Made by a program: the position numbers and the translations under genes. From contig NZ_CAKASM010000003.1 of NCBI RefSeq assembly GCF_916858675.1, forward strand, positions 1-64,000: DNA of 64,000 bases, in the 5' to 3' direction. How positions within the stretch are numbered: the stretch's first letter is position 1; every line of letters starts with the position of its first letter. Source of the DNA: Sphingomonas sp. Leaf21. GTDB lineage: Bacteria; Pseudomonadota; Alphaproteobacteria; Sphingomonadales; Sphingomonadaceae. This document shows, one piece after another, positions 1-11,035 of the stretch. The notes under the pieces are model-generated. The model was given only the letters and a program-made list of their open reading frames with translations, was not told where the DNA came from and did not search any database.

Positions 1-798
1 GACGGCCTGTTGCTGCGCCTTGGCGGCGGTGCGTTCGGCGGCGGTGGCGTCGGCGACCTGGCGTTCGGCGGCATCGGCTTCGGTCCGCGCGGTGGCCGCC
101 GCTTCGGCCGCGTCGCGCCAGCGGGCGAAGATCATCCGCGCTTCGGCGACGCGGATCTGGTCGGAGATGAGGCGATAGCGTTCCGCCGCGCGCGCCTGCC
201 GCCGCAGGGTGGCGATGCGGGCGTCCTGATCGGCGATCGCCTCGTCCAGCCGGGTGAGGTTCGCCTCGGTCGCGCGAAGCTTGCCTTCCGCGTCGCGGCG
301 GCGGACGTGCAGCCCGGCGATCCCGGCGGCCTCCTCCAGCATCGCGCGGCGTTCGGCGGGCTTGGCCGAGATGACCGCGCTGATCCGGTTCTGGCTGACC
401 AGCGCGGGCGAGTGGGCACCGGTCGCCGCATCGGCGAACAGCAGCGCGACGTCCCTGGCGCGCACGTCGCGCCCGTCGATCCGATAGGCGGACCCGGCCC
501 CGCGCTCGATCCGGCGGACGATCTCGGTCTCGTCGCCATCGCGTTCGGCCAGGATCGTGACTTCGGCGAAGTCGCGCGGGGGGCGGGTGGCGGTCCCGGC
601 GAAGATGACGTCTTCCATCCCCGCGCCGCGCATCGACCGCGCGCTGTTCTCACCCATCGTCCAGCGCAGCGCTTCGAGCAGGTTCGACTTGCCGCAGCCA
701 TTGGGGCCGACGACACCGGTCAGCCCCGGCTCGATGACCAGATCGGCCGGATCGACGAAGCTCTTGAAACCCGAAATGCGAAGCCGCTTGATCTGCAC
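1..798 (-). CDS. smc: Chromosome segregation ATPase SMC, N-terminal part (cut by window edge)
   Basis: SMC proteins form the condensin-like complex with ScpA/ScpB that compacts and segregates the chromosome. The 266 residues in the window begin VQIKRLRISGFKSF, with the Walker A motif GPNGCGKSN at about residues 31-39. The SMC hallmark WTMGENSARSMRG follows, then the start of the arginine/alanine-rich coiled coil. I place the start at a GTG (796-798) because it gives the canonical SMC N-terminus. The 3' part lies beyond base 1, so length and the C-terminal signature cannot be judged. Family assignment is secure; the exact start codon is inferred. Confidence 0.93.
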   Translation of the reverse strand, partial: MQIKRLRISGFKSFVDPADLVIEPGLTGVVGPNGCGKSNLLEALRWTMGENSARSMRGAGMEDVIFAGTATRPPRDFAEVTILAERDGDETEIVRRIERGAGSAYRIDGRDVRARDVALLFADAATGAHSPALVSQNRISAVISAKPAERRAMLEEAAGIAGLHVRRRDAEGKLRATEANLTRLDEAIADQDARIATLRRQARAAERYRLISDQIRVAEARMIFARWRDAAEAAATARTEADAAERQVADATAAERTAAKAQQQAV

Positions 799-1034
799 GG
801 ACCCGGTGCCGCCCCCCGACGTCGTTGGACCTCAAGCGATAGCGGATGGGCGCGCGTTGTCGAGGGAAGTGTTGGGATGACGCCCAGGCGACCACGACCT
901 GGATCGCATGGGGACGTGGGGCGCGCGCATGGGGGGTATTGGCCGGATCGGTCGACAAGCGCCGTTTCCGGCCGCTTTCATTACACGACAAACAACGGCA
1001 TGATGCCGCCCGCCGTCCGGGAGATGGGGTGATT
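799..1034. other. Gap between smc and a small membrane protein gene
   Basis: These 236 bases separate the divergent smc start and the next gene. I see no convincing coding frame, RNA gene or strong hairpin. Promoters for both flanking genes should lie here, but no clear -35/-10 pair stands out. Confidence 0.4.
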
Positions 1035-1331
1035 ATGCAATTGATCGACAACCTGCGGGGGAGTCATTCCCGCACATTGCGGAATGTCGTCTGGGCGCTG
1101 TTGGCCTGTCTATTGCTCGCGCCAGCGCTGGCCATGCGATTTACCAGGGAAGTCGATTGGGACGCGATCGACTTCGTATTCGCCGCTATATTGCTCGGGA
1201 CGATCGGTATCGCCTGCGAATGCGCGCCGCGTTTGTCGGCGCCGCCGGTGGTCCGTGCCCTGCTCGTCATCGGAACACTGGCGGCGGTGTGCGTGATCTG
1301 GGCTGATGCGGCGGTTGGTATCTTCGACTAG
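1035..1331 (+). CDS. Small hypothetical membrane protein (98 aa)
   Basis: I do not recognise a family. The protein starts MQLIDNLRGSHSRT and then has three hydrophobic stretches (about residues 17-35, 45-62 and 73-95), the pattern of a three-helix inner-membrane protein. The ATG at 1035 is chosen because it directly precedes a short basic N-terminus and the first membrane segment; upstream in-frame sequence reads as non-coding. It is divergent from smc and convergent with the dehydrogenase gene that follows. No function is inferred. Confidence 0.6.
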   Translation: MQLIDNLRGSHSRTLRNVVWALLACLLLAPALAMRFTREVDWDAIDFVFAAILLGTIGIACECAPRLSAPPVVRALLVIGTLAAVCVIWADAAVGIFD

Positions 1332-1354
1332 CCTCCGCCCGATATTCCCCCGGA

Positions 1355-2632
1355 TTATCCGAACCGCTGCAATTCGAACGGCGAGGTGGGAACGGGCGCC
1401 GGCTCTCCGTCCAACATCGCCGCGACCAGTTCGCCGGTAACGGGCGCCAGCGTCAGCCCCAGATGGTTGTGCCCGAACGCATAGGACACCCCCCGCGTCC
1501 CCGGCACCCGCCCGATCGCGGGCAGGTAGTCCGGCAGGGTCGGCCGCGCGCCCATCCAGGGCTTCGCGTCCGCACCGATCGGCAGGCCGAGCGCGGCGAT
1601 GTGGTGGCGCAGGCGGTTCCACTTGGCGGGGTCGGGCCGGGCCTCGGCGCGGGCGAACTCGACGATGCTGGCGGCGCGCAGGCCACCGGCGAAGCGGGTG
1701 ACGATCATCGAGCGGTCCTCGAACACCACCGGCGGCAGGTCGGCGGGCCAGTCGACCTCCGACCCCGTCTGGAGGTGATAGCCGCGCTCGGCGATGATCG
1801 GGGCGCTAAGGCCGAAGGGGCGGAGCAGCGCGGCGCTCGCCACCCCCGCCGTCACCACGATCTGATCGGCGGACAGGCGGCGGTCGTCGGTCAGGCGGAC
1901 CTCGCCATCGCCGACTGCCTCGACCCTGCCGACGATCCGCGTACCACCATCGGCGATGAAGCGCGCGGTCGCCGTATCGGCGAGTCGGGTCGGATCGGCG
2001 ATCTGTCCGCTGCCCTCGAACCGGATGCCGCCCGCGATCGGGCTGCGGACGCGGGTGCGCCAGTCTTGCAACTCCGCCTCGGTCAGCGGGCGGAAGCGTG
2101 CGGTGCCGGTATCCGCCGCTTGCCAGTTGGCCAAGCCGCGCGCGGCGCTCTCCGGCGTTTCCCATAGCACGACATGGCCGTGGGCGCGGAGCAGATCGGG
2201 CGCGCCCAGCGCGGCGACGTGCCGCTGCCAGGCGGGCATGGCCTGGGCGAGCAGCGCCGCCAACGCCTGATGCGAACGCGCGTAGCGCACGGGGCGGGCG
2301 GCCCTCAGCAGGCGCAGCGAGAAGGGCAGCCATGTCGCGATCTCGCGTGGCGGCAGGGCCAGCGCGCCGCCGCGCCAGAACAGCCTTTTGGCGAAACCGC
2401 GCACCATTGCGGGCGACGCGATCGGCTCGGCCTGCTCGGTCGCGATATGGCCCGCATTGCCCCAGGAGGCGGCGCGGGGGCTTTCCTCCGCCTCGACCAG
2501 CGTTACCGCCCACCCCTTGCGCTGAAGTGCCAGCGCGGTGGTCGTCCCCACGACCCCGCCGCCGATGACGATGGCGCTGCGACGATCCGACGCTGATGCG
2601 TGATTTTCCGGCTTGGGCATGGGGGCGGTCAT
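1355..2632 (-). CDS. FAD-dependent D-amino-acid dehydrogenase (DadA family), possible D-hydroxyproline dehydrogenase
   Basis: DAO/DadA-type flavoproteins oxidise D-amino acids, passing electrons to the respiratory chain. A Rossmann FAD motif VIGGGVVG lies at residues 22-29, followed by the conserved WGNAGHI segment. The C-terminus has the family's FGHNHLGLTLAPVTG motif. The length (425 aa) fits the family. It is divergent from a 4-hydroxyproline epimerase gene with only 33 bases between the start codons. Hydroxyproline pathways pair an epimerase with a D-hydroxyproline dehydrogenase of this fold, so that substrate is the best inference. No good ribosome binding site precedes the ATG, so the start is uncertain or the mRNA is leaderless. 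Confidence 0.85.
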   Translation of the reverse strand: MTAPMPKPENHASASDRRSAIVIGGGVVGTTTALALQRKGWAVTLVEAEESPRAASWGNAGHIATEQAEPIASPAMVRGFAKRLFWRGGALALPPREIATWLPFSLRLLRAARPVRYARSHQALAALLAQAMPAWQRHVAALGAPDLLRAHGHVVLWETPESAARGLANWQAADTGTARFRPLTEAELQDWRTRVRSPIAGGIRFEGSGQIADPTRLADTATARFIADGGTRIVGRVEAVGDGEVRLTDDRRLSADQIVVTAGVASAALLRPFGLSAPIIAERGYHLQTGSEVDWPADLPPVVFEDRSMIVTRFAGGLRAASIVEFARAEARPDPAKWNRLRHHIAALGLPIGADAKPWMGARPTLPDYLPAIGRVPGTRGVSYAFGHNHLGLTLAPVTGELVAAMLDGEPAPVPTSPFELQRFG

Positions 2633-2633
2633 A

Positions 2634-2643
2634 TCGTATACCG
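2634..2643. promoter_or_regulatory. Candidate operator TCGTATACCG between divergent hydroxyproline genes
   Basis: The palindromic core GTATAC sits in the 33-base space between two divergent start codons. A near-identical site lies before the M24 peptidase (4952-4961) and another at 26804-26813. It resembles GntR-type half-sites or a -10 element; the function is inferred from position only. Confidence 0.35.
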
Positions 2644-2665
2644 AATTCCTAGCAAGGGAATCCCG

Positions 2666-3679
2666 ATGACGTCACCCACGATCCGCCATACCTTCTTCTG
2701 CATCGATGGCCATACGGCGGGCAATCCCGTGCGACTGGTGGCGGGGGGGGCTCCCTTGTTGCGCGGGGCCAGCATGGCGGAACGGCGGCTGGATTTCCTC
2801 GAGCGGTTCGACTGGATCCGCACCGGGCTGTGCTTCGAGCCGCGCGGGCATGACATGATGTCGGGCGGCTTCCTCTATCCACCCTGCGAGCCCGACAGCG
2901 ACGCGGCGATCCTGTTCATCGAGACCAGCGGCTGCCTGCCCATGTGCGGGCATGGCACGATCGGGATGATTACCTTCGGTCTGGAACACGGCCTGATTAC
3001 CCCGCGCGAGCCCGGCCAGCTGAAGGTCGAGGTGCCCGCGGGCACCATCCATATCGAATATGAGAAGGAGGGTGCGAAGGTTACCGCCGTGCGAATCCGC
3101 AACGTCCCCGCCTATCTGGCGGCGGAGGGCATCCGGATCGACGTGCCGGGCTTCGGGCCGCTGACGTTGGATGTCGCCTATGGCGGCAATTACTATGCGA
3201 TCATCGAGCCGCAGGGGGCCTATACCGGACTGGACGATCTGGGCGCGTCGAAGCTGGTCGAGCTGAGCCGGACGATCCGCGAGCTGGTGCGCGAGCAGTT
3301 CGAGCCGGTCCACCCCCTCGAACCCTCGATCCGGGGGGTCAGCCATGTGCTCTGGGCGGACAAGCCCTCCGCCGAGGATGCCGACGGACGCAACGCGGTC
3401 TTCTACGGCGAGCGAGCGATCGACCGTAGCCCGTGCGGCACCGGCACTTCGGCACGGCTCGCGCATCTGGCGGCCAAGGGACGGTTGAAGGTCGGCGACC
3501 GCTTCGTCCACGAAAGCTATATCCGCAGCCGCTTCATCGGCCGGGTCGAGGCGCAAACCGACCTCGCCGGGCAGGTGGCGATCGTACCCTCGATCCAGGG
3601 CTCGGCGATCGCGACCGGGTTCAATACGATCTGGATCGACCGCGAGGATCCGTTCTGGGCCGGGTTCACGGTGGTGTGA
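2666..3679 (+). CDS. 4-hydroxyproline epimerase (proline racemase family)
   Basis: Enzymes of this family invert C2 of trans-4-hydroxy-L-proline to cis-4-hydroxy-D-proline, the first catabolic step. Both catalytic cysteines are present: Cys94 in MCGHGTIG and Cys257 in SPCGTGTSA. Two cysteines mark a racemase/epimerase and argue against trans-3-hydroxyproline dehydratase, which has Thr at the second site. The length of 337 aa is typical. The ATG at 2666 is preceded by AAGGGA six bases upstream. The neighbours are a D-amino-acid dehydrogenase (divergent) and a proline-specific peptidase, which supports hydroxyproline over proline. Substrate choice cannot be proven from sequence. Confidence 0.88.
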   Translation: MTSPTIRHTFFCIDGHTAGNPVRLVAGGAPLLRGASMAERRLDFLERFDWIRTGLCFEPRGHDMMSGGFLYPPCEPDSDAAILFIETSGCLPMCGHGTIGMITFGLEHGLITPREPGQLKVEVPAGTIHIEYEKEGAKVTAVRIRNVPAYLAAEGIRIDVPGFGPLTLDVAYGGNYYAIIEPQGAYTGLDDLGASKLVELSRTIRELVREQFEPVHPLEPSIRGVSHVLWADKPSAEDADGRNAVFYGERAIDRSPCGTGTSARLAHLAAKGRLKVGDRFVHESYIRSRFIGRVEAQTDLAGQVAIVPSIQGSAIATGFNTIWIDREDPFWAGFTVV

Positions 3680-3686
3680 AGCGGTC

Positions 3687-3732
3687 GTTCGCGCGAAGCC
3701 GCGCGAACCCACTGCCCCGGCCCTCACCGGGG
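3687..3732. terminator. Two adjacent hairpins between convergent genes
   Basis: A 9-bp stem GTTCGCGCG / CGCGCGAAC (3687-3708, loop AAGC) is followed by GCCCCGG / CCGGGGC (3715-3732). They lie between the convergent epimerase and M24 peptidase genes. Neither has a real T-run, so termination here is plausible but not canonical. Confidence 0.4.
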
Positions 3733-3739
3733 CGAAGCT

Positions 3740-4936
3740 TTACCCCAGATCGTCGATCGCGGGCTGCGGCTGGGTAAACCAGGCAGCGCCCGTCTCGGTC
3801 ACGTAAAAGTGATCCTCCAGCCGCACGCCGAAACGGTCCGGCACCACGATCATCGGCTCGTTGGAAAAGCACATGCCCGGCGCGAGGGGAGTCGTGTCGC
3901 CGCGCACCAGATAGGCGGGCTCGTGGATCGACAGGCCGATGCCGTGCCCGGTGCGGTGGGGCAGGCCGGGCAGGCGGTAATCGGGGCCCAGGCCGGCTCG
4001 CTCCAACACCGCGCGCGCCGCGTAATCCACCGCCTCGCATGGCTCGCCCGGACGGACGGCGGCGAACGCGGCTCCTTGCGCCTCCTTCTCGATATCCCAG
4101 ATGCGGCGGACCTCATCGCCCACTTCGCCGAACGCATAGGTGCGGGTGATGTCGCTGTGATAGCCGTCGACCAGCGTGCCCGTATCGACCAGCACCAGAT
4201 CGCCGTCACGCAACACGTCGTCCTGCGGCAGGCCATGCGGGAAGGCGGTCGAGCGGCCGAACTGGACCGCGCAGAAGGTGTTGCCGGTCGACGCGCCCAG
4301 TGCGCGGTGCGCCTGGTCGATGAAGCGGATCACCTCGGACGCGCGAATGCCCTCGTGCAGGATACGCGCGGCGCGGCGGTGCACCTCCAGCGTCATGTCC
4401 ATCGCCTGCTGCATCAGCGCGATCTCGGCGGGCGACTTGATCTGGCGGCAGCCATCGACGACTGGCCCGCCATCGACCAGCGCCACGCCCGGCGCGGCGG
4501 CGCGGATGCGTTCGACGAACAGGAACGCCATGGCCGGATCGATCGCCAGCGTCTTCGCGCCCTTCAGGGAATCGGCGACGAGGGCGGAGGGGCTTTCATC
4601 TTCCTGCCACAAGCGGATATCGGCCGCGGGAACGGCCAGGCTCGCCTCGAACGAGCCGAGTTCGAAGGCGGGGCAGATGAAGATCGGATCGCCCACGACC
4701 GGCAGCAGCATCGCGACCAGCCGTTCGGTCGCACCCCATGCGACGCCGGTGAAATAGCGCAGGCTCGCCCCCGCGCCGACCAGCAACGCGTCGGCTCCCA
4801 TGCGGCCCATCAACTCGCGCGCCCGGTCGAGGCGGTGGGCGCGCTCCCCGGCGGTGATGACGGGGGCAGGGTTCGTCCAGGGCGACAGGCTCGCCAGTTC
4901 GCGTTCCGCCGTCGATCCGCCGATCATGCCCGCCAT
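3740..4936 (-). CDS. M24 family Xaa-Pro peptidase (prolidase/aminopeptidase P-like)
   Basis: This is a pita-bread metallopeptidase acting on X-Pro bonds. After an N-terminal creatinase-like domain, the metal-ligand segments are visible: LVDTGTLVDGYHSDITRTY (two Asp), RTGHGIGLSIHEP (His), FSNEPMIV (Glu) and GVRLEDHFYV (Glu). The start at 4936 (MAGMIGGST) is chosen because GGAGGAAA stands at ideal spacing; an upstream in-frame ATG lacks a binding site. The protein is 398 aa with no signal peptide, so it is cytoplasmic. Next to the hydroxyproline epimerase and dehydrogenase genes it probably frees proline or hydroxyproline from imported peptides (inference). Confidence 0.88.
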   Translation of the reverse strand: MAGMIGGSTAERELASLSPWTNPAPVITAGERAHRLDRARELMGRMGADALLVGAGASLRYFTGVAWGATERLVAMLLPVVGDPIFICPAFELGSFEASLAVPAADIRLWQEDESPSALVADSLKGAKTLAIDPAMAFLFVERIRAAAPGVALVDGGPVVDGCRQIKSPAEIALMQQAMDMTLEVHRRAARILHEGIRASEVIRFIDQAHRALGASTGNTFCAVQFGRSTAFPHGLPQDDVLRDGDLVLVDTGTLVDGYHSDITRTYAFGEVGDEVRRIWDIEKEAQGAAFAAVRPGEPCEAVDYAARAVLERAGLGPDYRLPGLPHRTGHGIGLSIHEPAYLVRGDTTPLAPGMCFSNEPMIVVPDRFGVRLEDHFYVTETGAAWFTQPQPAIDDLG

Positions 4937-4951
4937 GCGATTTCCTCCATT

Positions 4952-4961
4952 TCGTATACGG
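4952..4961. promoter_or_regulatory. Second candidate operator TCGTATACGG before the M24 peptidase
   Basis: The core CGTATACG is a perfect 8-base palindrome and lies 15-25 bases upstream of the M24 start codon. It shares TCGTATAC with the site at 2634-2643, which would link the peptidase to the epimerase/dehydrogenase pair. It may also serve as a -10 box (TATACG read on the minus strand). Confidence 0.35.
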
Positions 4962-5083
4962 TCGGGCGTGTAGCGCGGGCCGGGGCGATCGTCCAACGCA
5001 ATACCCGCCCTCCGTTCGCCCGCACCTGACGGTGGGCCGTGGGATTCGACTTCGCTCGGCCCGCACGGATAGGGGATCGCTAC

Positions 5084-6601
5084 TCATCCCCCATACATGG
5101 CCATCGCATCCCGTCGGAACGCCGCCCCGCTGTCCGAGCGGCTGTAGAACATGTGCCCGCCGGGATAGACGTTGAGCCGCACCCGCTGTGCCACGCCGTA
5201 GCTCGGCATCTGGTCGACGATCAGCCGCGACGCGAAATAGGGGCAGGACAGGTCGTCCCAGCCATGGACGATCATCACCTTCATCTTGGGATCATTGGCG
5301 ATCGCCTTGCGCAGGTCGGTGACGGGGGTGTCCTCGGGCTTGCCGCGATCCCAGGCGCTGTTGACCTCGTAGGACAGCGCGTGGAAGCGCGCGTCGGTTT
5401 TCCAGCCCACCTCGCGGGTGACGAAATCGACCATCGCGCTGGTCGTCGGTGCGATCAGCGAGTCGAGCAGCGGATCGTTCGACCGCTGCTGCGAGGACCA
5501 GGGGAATGGGTCGAAGGCGGTGACGTTGGAGTCGTAGATGCTGCCGATCGTCGAATCGTTGCGATGGATCTCCCGCAGATAGGTCCGCGTGTCGATCCGC
5601 CCGCCCAGTTTGCGGACCAGCGCCGGGTCCAGCCCGGTGAGCTCGGTGACGCGGGTCACCATCCGGTCGACCGCCTGCGTGTCCGACCGCCCGCGCATCA
5701 GGTCGCGCAGATAATCGCCGCGCGCATAGGCCTCGACCCCCGCCATCGCCTCGGGGGTCAGCTTGCCCTGCCGCTCGAGCTGCGCGGCGGCCATCGAGGG
5801 CAGGTCGATCATCCAGGGCAGCGGCGACAGCGCGGTGGCATCGTCGCCCGAGGCGGGGTCGAGATAGGGCGACACCATCACGATGCCGTTGACGCCCACG
5901 CCGATCTGCGACTGGAGTTCATAGGCGATGCGCGGCGCGCGGTAGCCGCCATAGCTTTCGCCCATGACATATTTGGGCGAGCGCAACCGGCCTTCCTTGA
6001 CCAGCCAGTCATAGACGACCTTGGACAGATATTTGATGTCCGGATCGTTGGCGTAGAAATCCTTCTTGGTCTCCGCCTCATCGACCAGGCTGCGGCTGAA
6101 TCCGGTGCCGATGGGGTCGATGAAGACCAGGTCGGTGAAGTCGAGCCAGCTATTGGCGTTGTCCGTCGTGACCGGCGAATCGGAGGGGGCGTCACCCTGC
6201 GTCCCGAACTGGACGCGTTTCGGCCCAACCGCGCCCAGGTTCAGATAGACCGATGCCGCGCCCGGTCCGCCGTTGAACGCGAAGGTGACGGGCCGCCGCA
6301 CGTCGCCACCGGGTACGGTATAGGCGGTGTAGACGACCTGCCCGATCTCCTTGCCCTTGTCGTCGCGGACCGCGATCTTGCCGATCGTCGCCCTGTAGTT
6401 GATCACCCGGCCACCGATCCGCGCGCTCTGGCTGATCGTCTTGTCGGCGGGCAGCGGCGGGCGCTTGCTGTCGTCGTCCTTGGTTTCGGTGGTGGTCTTG
6501 GTTTCGGTCTTCTCGGCCTTTTGCGCGGCGGCGAGCGAGGGGGCGATGGCGGCGCTGCTGGCCAGCAGCAACAGGGCGGTCAGGTGCAAGGTCTTCGGCA
6601 C
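5084..6601 (-). CDS. Secreted S10 family serine carboxypeptidase
   Basis: S10 enzymes remove C-terminal residues from peptides, often at acid pH. A signal peptide ([20 protein letters not shown]... up to about residue 26) is followed by a charged [14 protein letters not shown] linker, pointing to the periplasm or outside. The nucleophile is Ser216 in [11 protein letters not shown], the oxyanion region is [12 protein letters not shown], and the acid and base are Asp449/450 in HGWDDLSCP and His483 in YPGGHMF. The length (505 aa) is normal. It lies just upstream of the M24 peptidase on the same strand, so the two may serve in sequential peptide breakdown. Confidence 0.92.
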   Translation of the reverse strand: MPKTLHLTALLLLASSAAIAPSLAAAQKAEKTETKTTTETKDDDSKRPPLPADKTISQSARIGGRVINYRATIGKIAVRDDKGKEIGQVVYTAYTVPGGDVRRPVTFAFNGGPGAASVYLNLGAVGPKRVQFGTQGDAPSDSPVTTDNANSWLDFTDLVFIDPIGTGFSRSLVDEAETKKDFYANDPDIKYLSKVVYDWLVKEGRLRSPKYVMGESYGGYRAPRIAYELQSQIGVGVNGIVMVSPYLDPASGDDATALSPLPWMIDLPSMAAAQLERQGKLTPEAMAGVEAYARGDYLRDLMRGRSDTQAVDRMVTRVTELTGLDPALVRKLGGRIDTRTYLREIHRNDSTIGSIYDSNVTAFDPFPWSSQQRSNDPLLDSLIAPTTSAMVDFVTREVGWKTDARFHALSYEVNSAWDRGKPEDTPVTDLRKAIANDPKMKVMIVHGWDDLSCPYFASRLIVDQMPSYGVAQRVRLNVYPGGHMFYSRSDSGAAFRRDAMAMYGG

Positions 6602-6764
6602 GTTGGAAACTACTCCCCCTCGAACAGCGGTAAGATGGGATCATGCGCCGGACTTCCGCGTTCCCGCAAGCCTGTCGCCGCCAAAACCGGCCCCTCGAAA
6701 CCGACCCCTCCGCACCCTATCTCACCTCTGGCCTTTCCCCTGGAACAGAAGTAGAACCCGCTTC

Positions 6765-9665
<2,901 letters not shown>

Positions 9666-9687
9666 TCGGCCCGCGGTATCCGCGCGG

Positions 9688-9713
9688 CCTTCGACTTCGC
9701 TCAGGCTGGACGG
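9688..9713. repeat. R1 dispersed intergenic repeat, copy 1
   Basis: CCTTCGACTTCGCTCAGG followed by CTGGACGG. Close copies occur at 33985-34010 and 43865-43890, with diverged ones at 5041-5068, 50143-50169 and 55601-55627. An inverted partner (9994-10020) lies on the other side of element R2-A. All copies are intergenic. Confidence 0.75.
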
Positions 9714-9728
9714 GGTAGGGGGGGCTAG

Positions 9729-9978
9729 GGCCGATCGACATTCAACTATGCCTGTCCATCCCTCGCCCCTCGTAGAGGGGAGAGGGTTGCGAAGACTTGG
9801 TCTTTGCGAAGCAAAGGCCTAGTCGGAGCCGGGTGAGGGGTGAAGCGCTCGAAGAGCGCGCGAGCCTTGAGGCTCGCTCAACCCCTCACCCAAGCTGCGC
9901 TAGCCAGCACGCTGGCAAGCTTCGCTAACCTTTCCCCTGTCCGGGGGAGGGGAGAATAAGCTGAATGTCGATCCGGCC
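9729..9978. repeat. R2 element, long copy A, with terminal inverted repeats
   Basis: The 250-bp segment begins GGCCGATCGACATTCA and ends TGAATGTCGATCCGGCC, so its ends are inverted repeats. Both ends, with 15-40 bases of flank, recur in opposite orientation at 18825-18910, where the interior is missing. Inside are stacked perfect hairpins: CTTTGC-GAA-GCAAAG (9802-9816), GCGCTC-GAA-GAGCGC (9845-9859), GCGAGCC-TTGA-GGCTCGC (9860-9877), and an 11-bp pair GGGTGAGGGGT / ACCCCTCACCC (9831-9841, 9881-9891) enclosing the last two. No coding frame is convincing. It looks like a non-autonomous palindromic or MITE-like element. Confidence 0.65.
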
Positions 9979-9993
9979 CAGGCCATCGTCCCC

Positions 9994-10020
9994 GTTCGCA
10001 CTGGGCGGACTCGAAGTGCA
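9994..10020. repeat. R1 repeat, inverted diverged copy
   Basis: GTTCGCACTGGGCGGACTCG followed by AAGTGCA resembles the reverse complement of R1, and strongly resembles 33935-33954. With copy 1 it brackets element R2-A. Confidence 0.5.
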
Positions 10021-10110
10021 GGTGCGACCTGTCCCACCGCGCCACCCGACCCATCGCAACTTTTCTGCGCCCGAAACGATTCCCTCGCATCACTCATGAG
10101 GGAGGATCTG

Positions 10111-10521
10111 ATGCGTGCACTCACTCTTGGCATGGTAGCGGCGGCGACGTTGGTGTCGGGCTGCTCGACCTATGGCGGCGGTTACGGTGGCGGCTATGGC
10201 GGGCCGCGCTACGCCTATGACTATAACCGGCCGGACCCGGCCTATGGCGGCTATTATGCCGATCGCTATTATGTCGACAACGCACGCTACCGCGAGCGGC
10301 GGCTTCGCGACAACGACCGGGTCTATGTCGGGCAGGACGGCCGCTATTACTGCCGTCGCAACGACGGCACGACGGGTCTGATCGTCGGCGGTATCGCGGG
10401 TGGCGCGCTGGGCGCGGCGATCAGCTCGGGCGGATCGCAGACGCTGGGCACGCTGCTCGGCGCCGCCGGTGGCGCGCTGGCGGGTCGCGCGATCGAGCGG
10501 AGCAACGTTCGCTGCCGTTAA
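10111..10521 (+). CDS. Glycine-zipper outer-membrane lipoprotein (136 aa)
   Basis: The signal peptide MRALTLGMVAAATLVSGC ends in the lipobox LVSGC with Cys18 as the lipidation site. A Gly/Tyr-rich stretch follows, then a basic middle and a C-terminal glycine-zipper (GGIAGGALGAAIS ... GAAGGALAGRAIE) like the 17 kDa surface antigen/2TM-zipper family. The start at 10111 is chosen over an ATG at 10096 because GGAGG precedes it at good spacing and it opens a proper signal peptide. The likely site is the envelope; the role is unknown. Confidence 0.78.
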   Translation: MRALTLGMVAAATLVSGCSTYGGGYGGGYGGPRYAYDYNRPDPAYGGYYADRYYVDNARYRERRLRDNDRVYVGQDGRYYCRRNDGTTGLIVGGIAGGALGAAISSGGSQTLGTLLGAAGGALAGRAIERSNVRCR

Positions 10522-10526
10522 GGCCC

Positions 10527-10554
10527 ATGCCCTTCCTCGCAAGGGGGAGGGCAT
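10527..10554 (+). terminator. Hairpin after the glycine-zipper gene
   Basis: ATGCCCTTCC pairs with GGGAGGGCAT-type sequence across an 8-base loop, starting six bases after the stop codon. There is no T-run, so it may act as an mRNA 3' stabiliser rather than a strong terminator. Confidence 0.4.
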
Positions 10555-10656
10555 AACCCCTGGTCGTCGATGACCGCGAAGATGAACGAAGCGTCACATG
10601 TTGCGACACTTGGTGACATATTCGTTAAGTGTCTGGGACAGCTTTGCGATCATCGG

Positions 10657-10671
10657 TCCCCATATTGGGGA
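10657..10671. promoter_or_regulatory. Perfect palindrome TCCCCA-TAT-TGGGGA upstream of a small secreted protein
   Basis: This 15-base palindrome lies 41 bases before the ATG at 10712, where an operator would overlap a promoter. A looser inverted repeat ACACTT ... AAGTGT lies just upstream (10606-10632). No regulator is assigned. Confidence 0.4.
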
Positions 10672-10711
10672 TCGGGCCAGTAATCGCCCGCTTAGTTATG
10701 GGAGTAACGTT

Positions 10712-11035
10712 ATGAAGGCCATGATTCTCGCAGGGCTGGGGTTCGCCACCATTGCCGTTCCGTCGGTCGCCGATGCGCAGCGCTGGACCCCGATCGCCCA
10801 GCGGCAGGGCCAGCTTCAGAGCCGGATCGACCAGGGCATCCGATCGGGCGCGCTCAACCGGCGCGAGGCGGTTCGTCTGCGCACCCAGCTCCGCGACCTG
10901 AGCCAGCTCGAATATCGGTATCGCCGTTCGGGCGGCGGGTTGAGCGCGTCGGAGCGCAACGACCTCGACCGCCGCTATGCCGTGCTCAGCCGTCAGGTCC
11001 GCTTCGAGAAGAACGACCGCAACTATCGCCGCTGA
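10712..11035 (+). CDS. Small secreted basic protein (107 aa), unknown function
   Basis: I do not recognise a named family. A signal peptide MKAMILAGLGFATIAVPSVADA is followed by a mature part of about 85 residues rich in Gln, Arg and Asp. It has a helical repeat-like pattern (QLQSRIDQGIRSGALNRREAVRLRTQLRDLSQLEYRYRRSG is interrupted by a Gly-rich hinge). Similar short proteins are common in sphingomonads. GGAG stands before the ATG. Its last 13 bases overlap the end of the convergent cell-wall hydrolase gene. Confidence 0.65.
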   Translation: MKAMILAGLGFATIAVPSVADAQRWTPIAQRQGQLQSRIDQGIRSGALNRREAVRLRTQLRDLSQLEYRYRRSGGGLSASERNDLDRRYAVLSRQVRFEKNDRNYRR

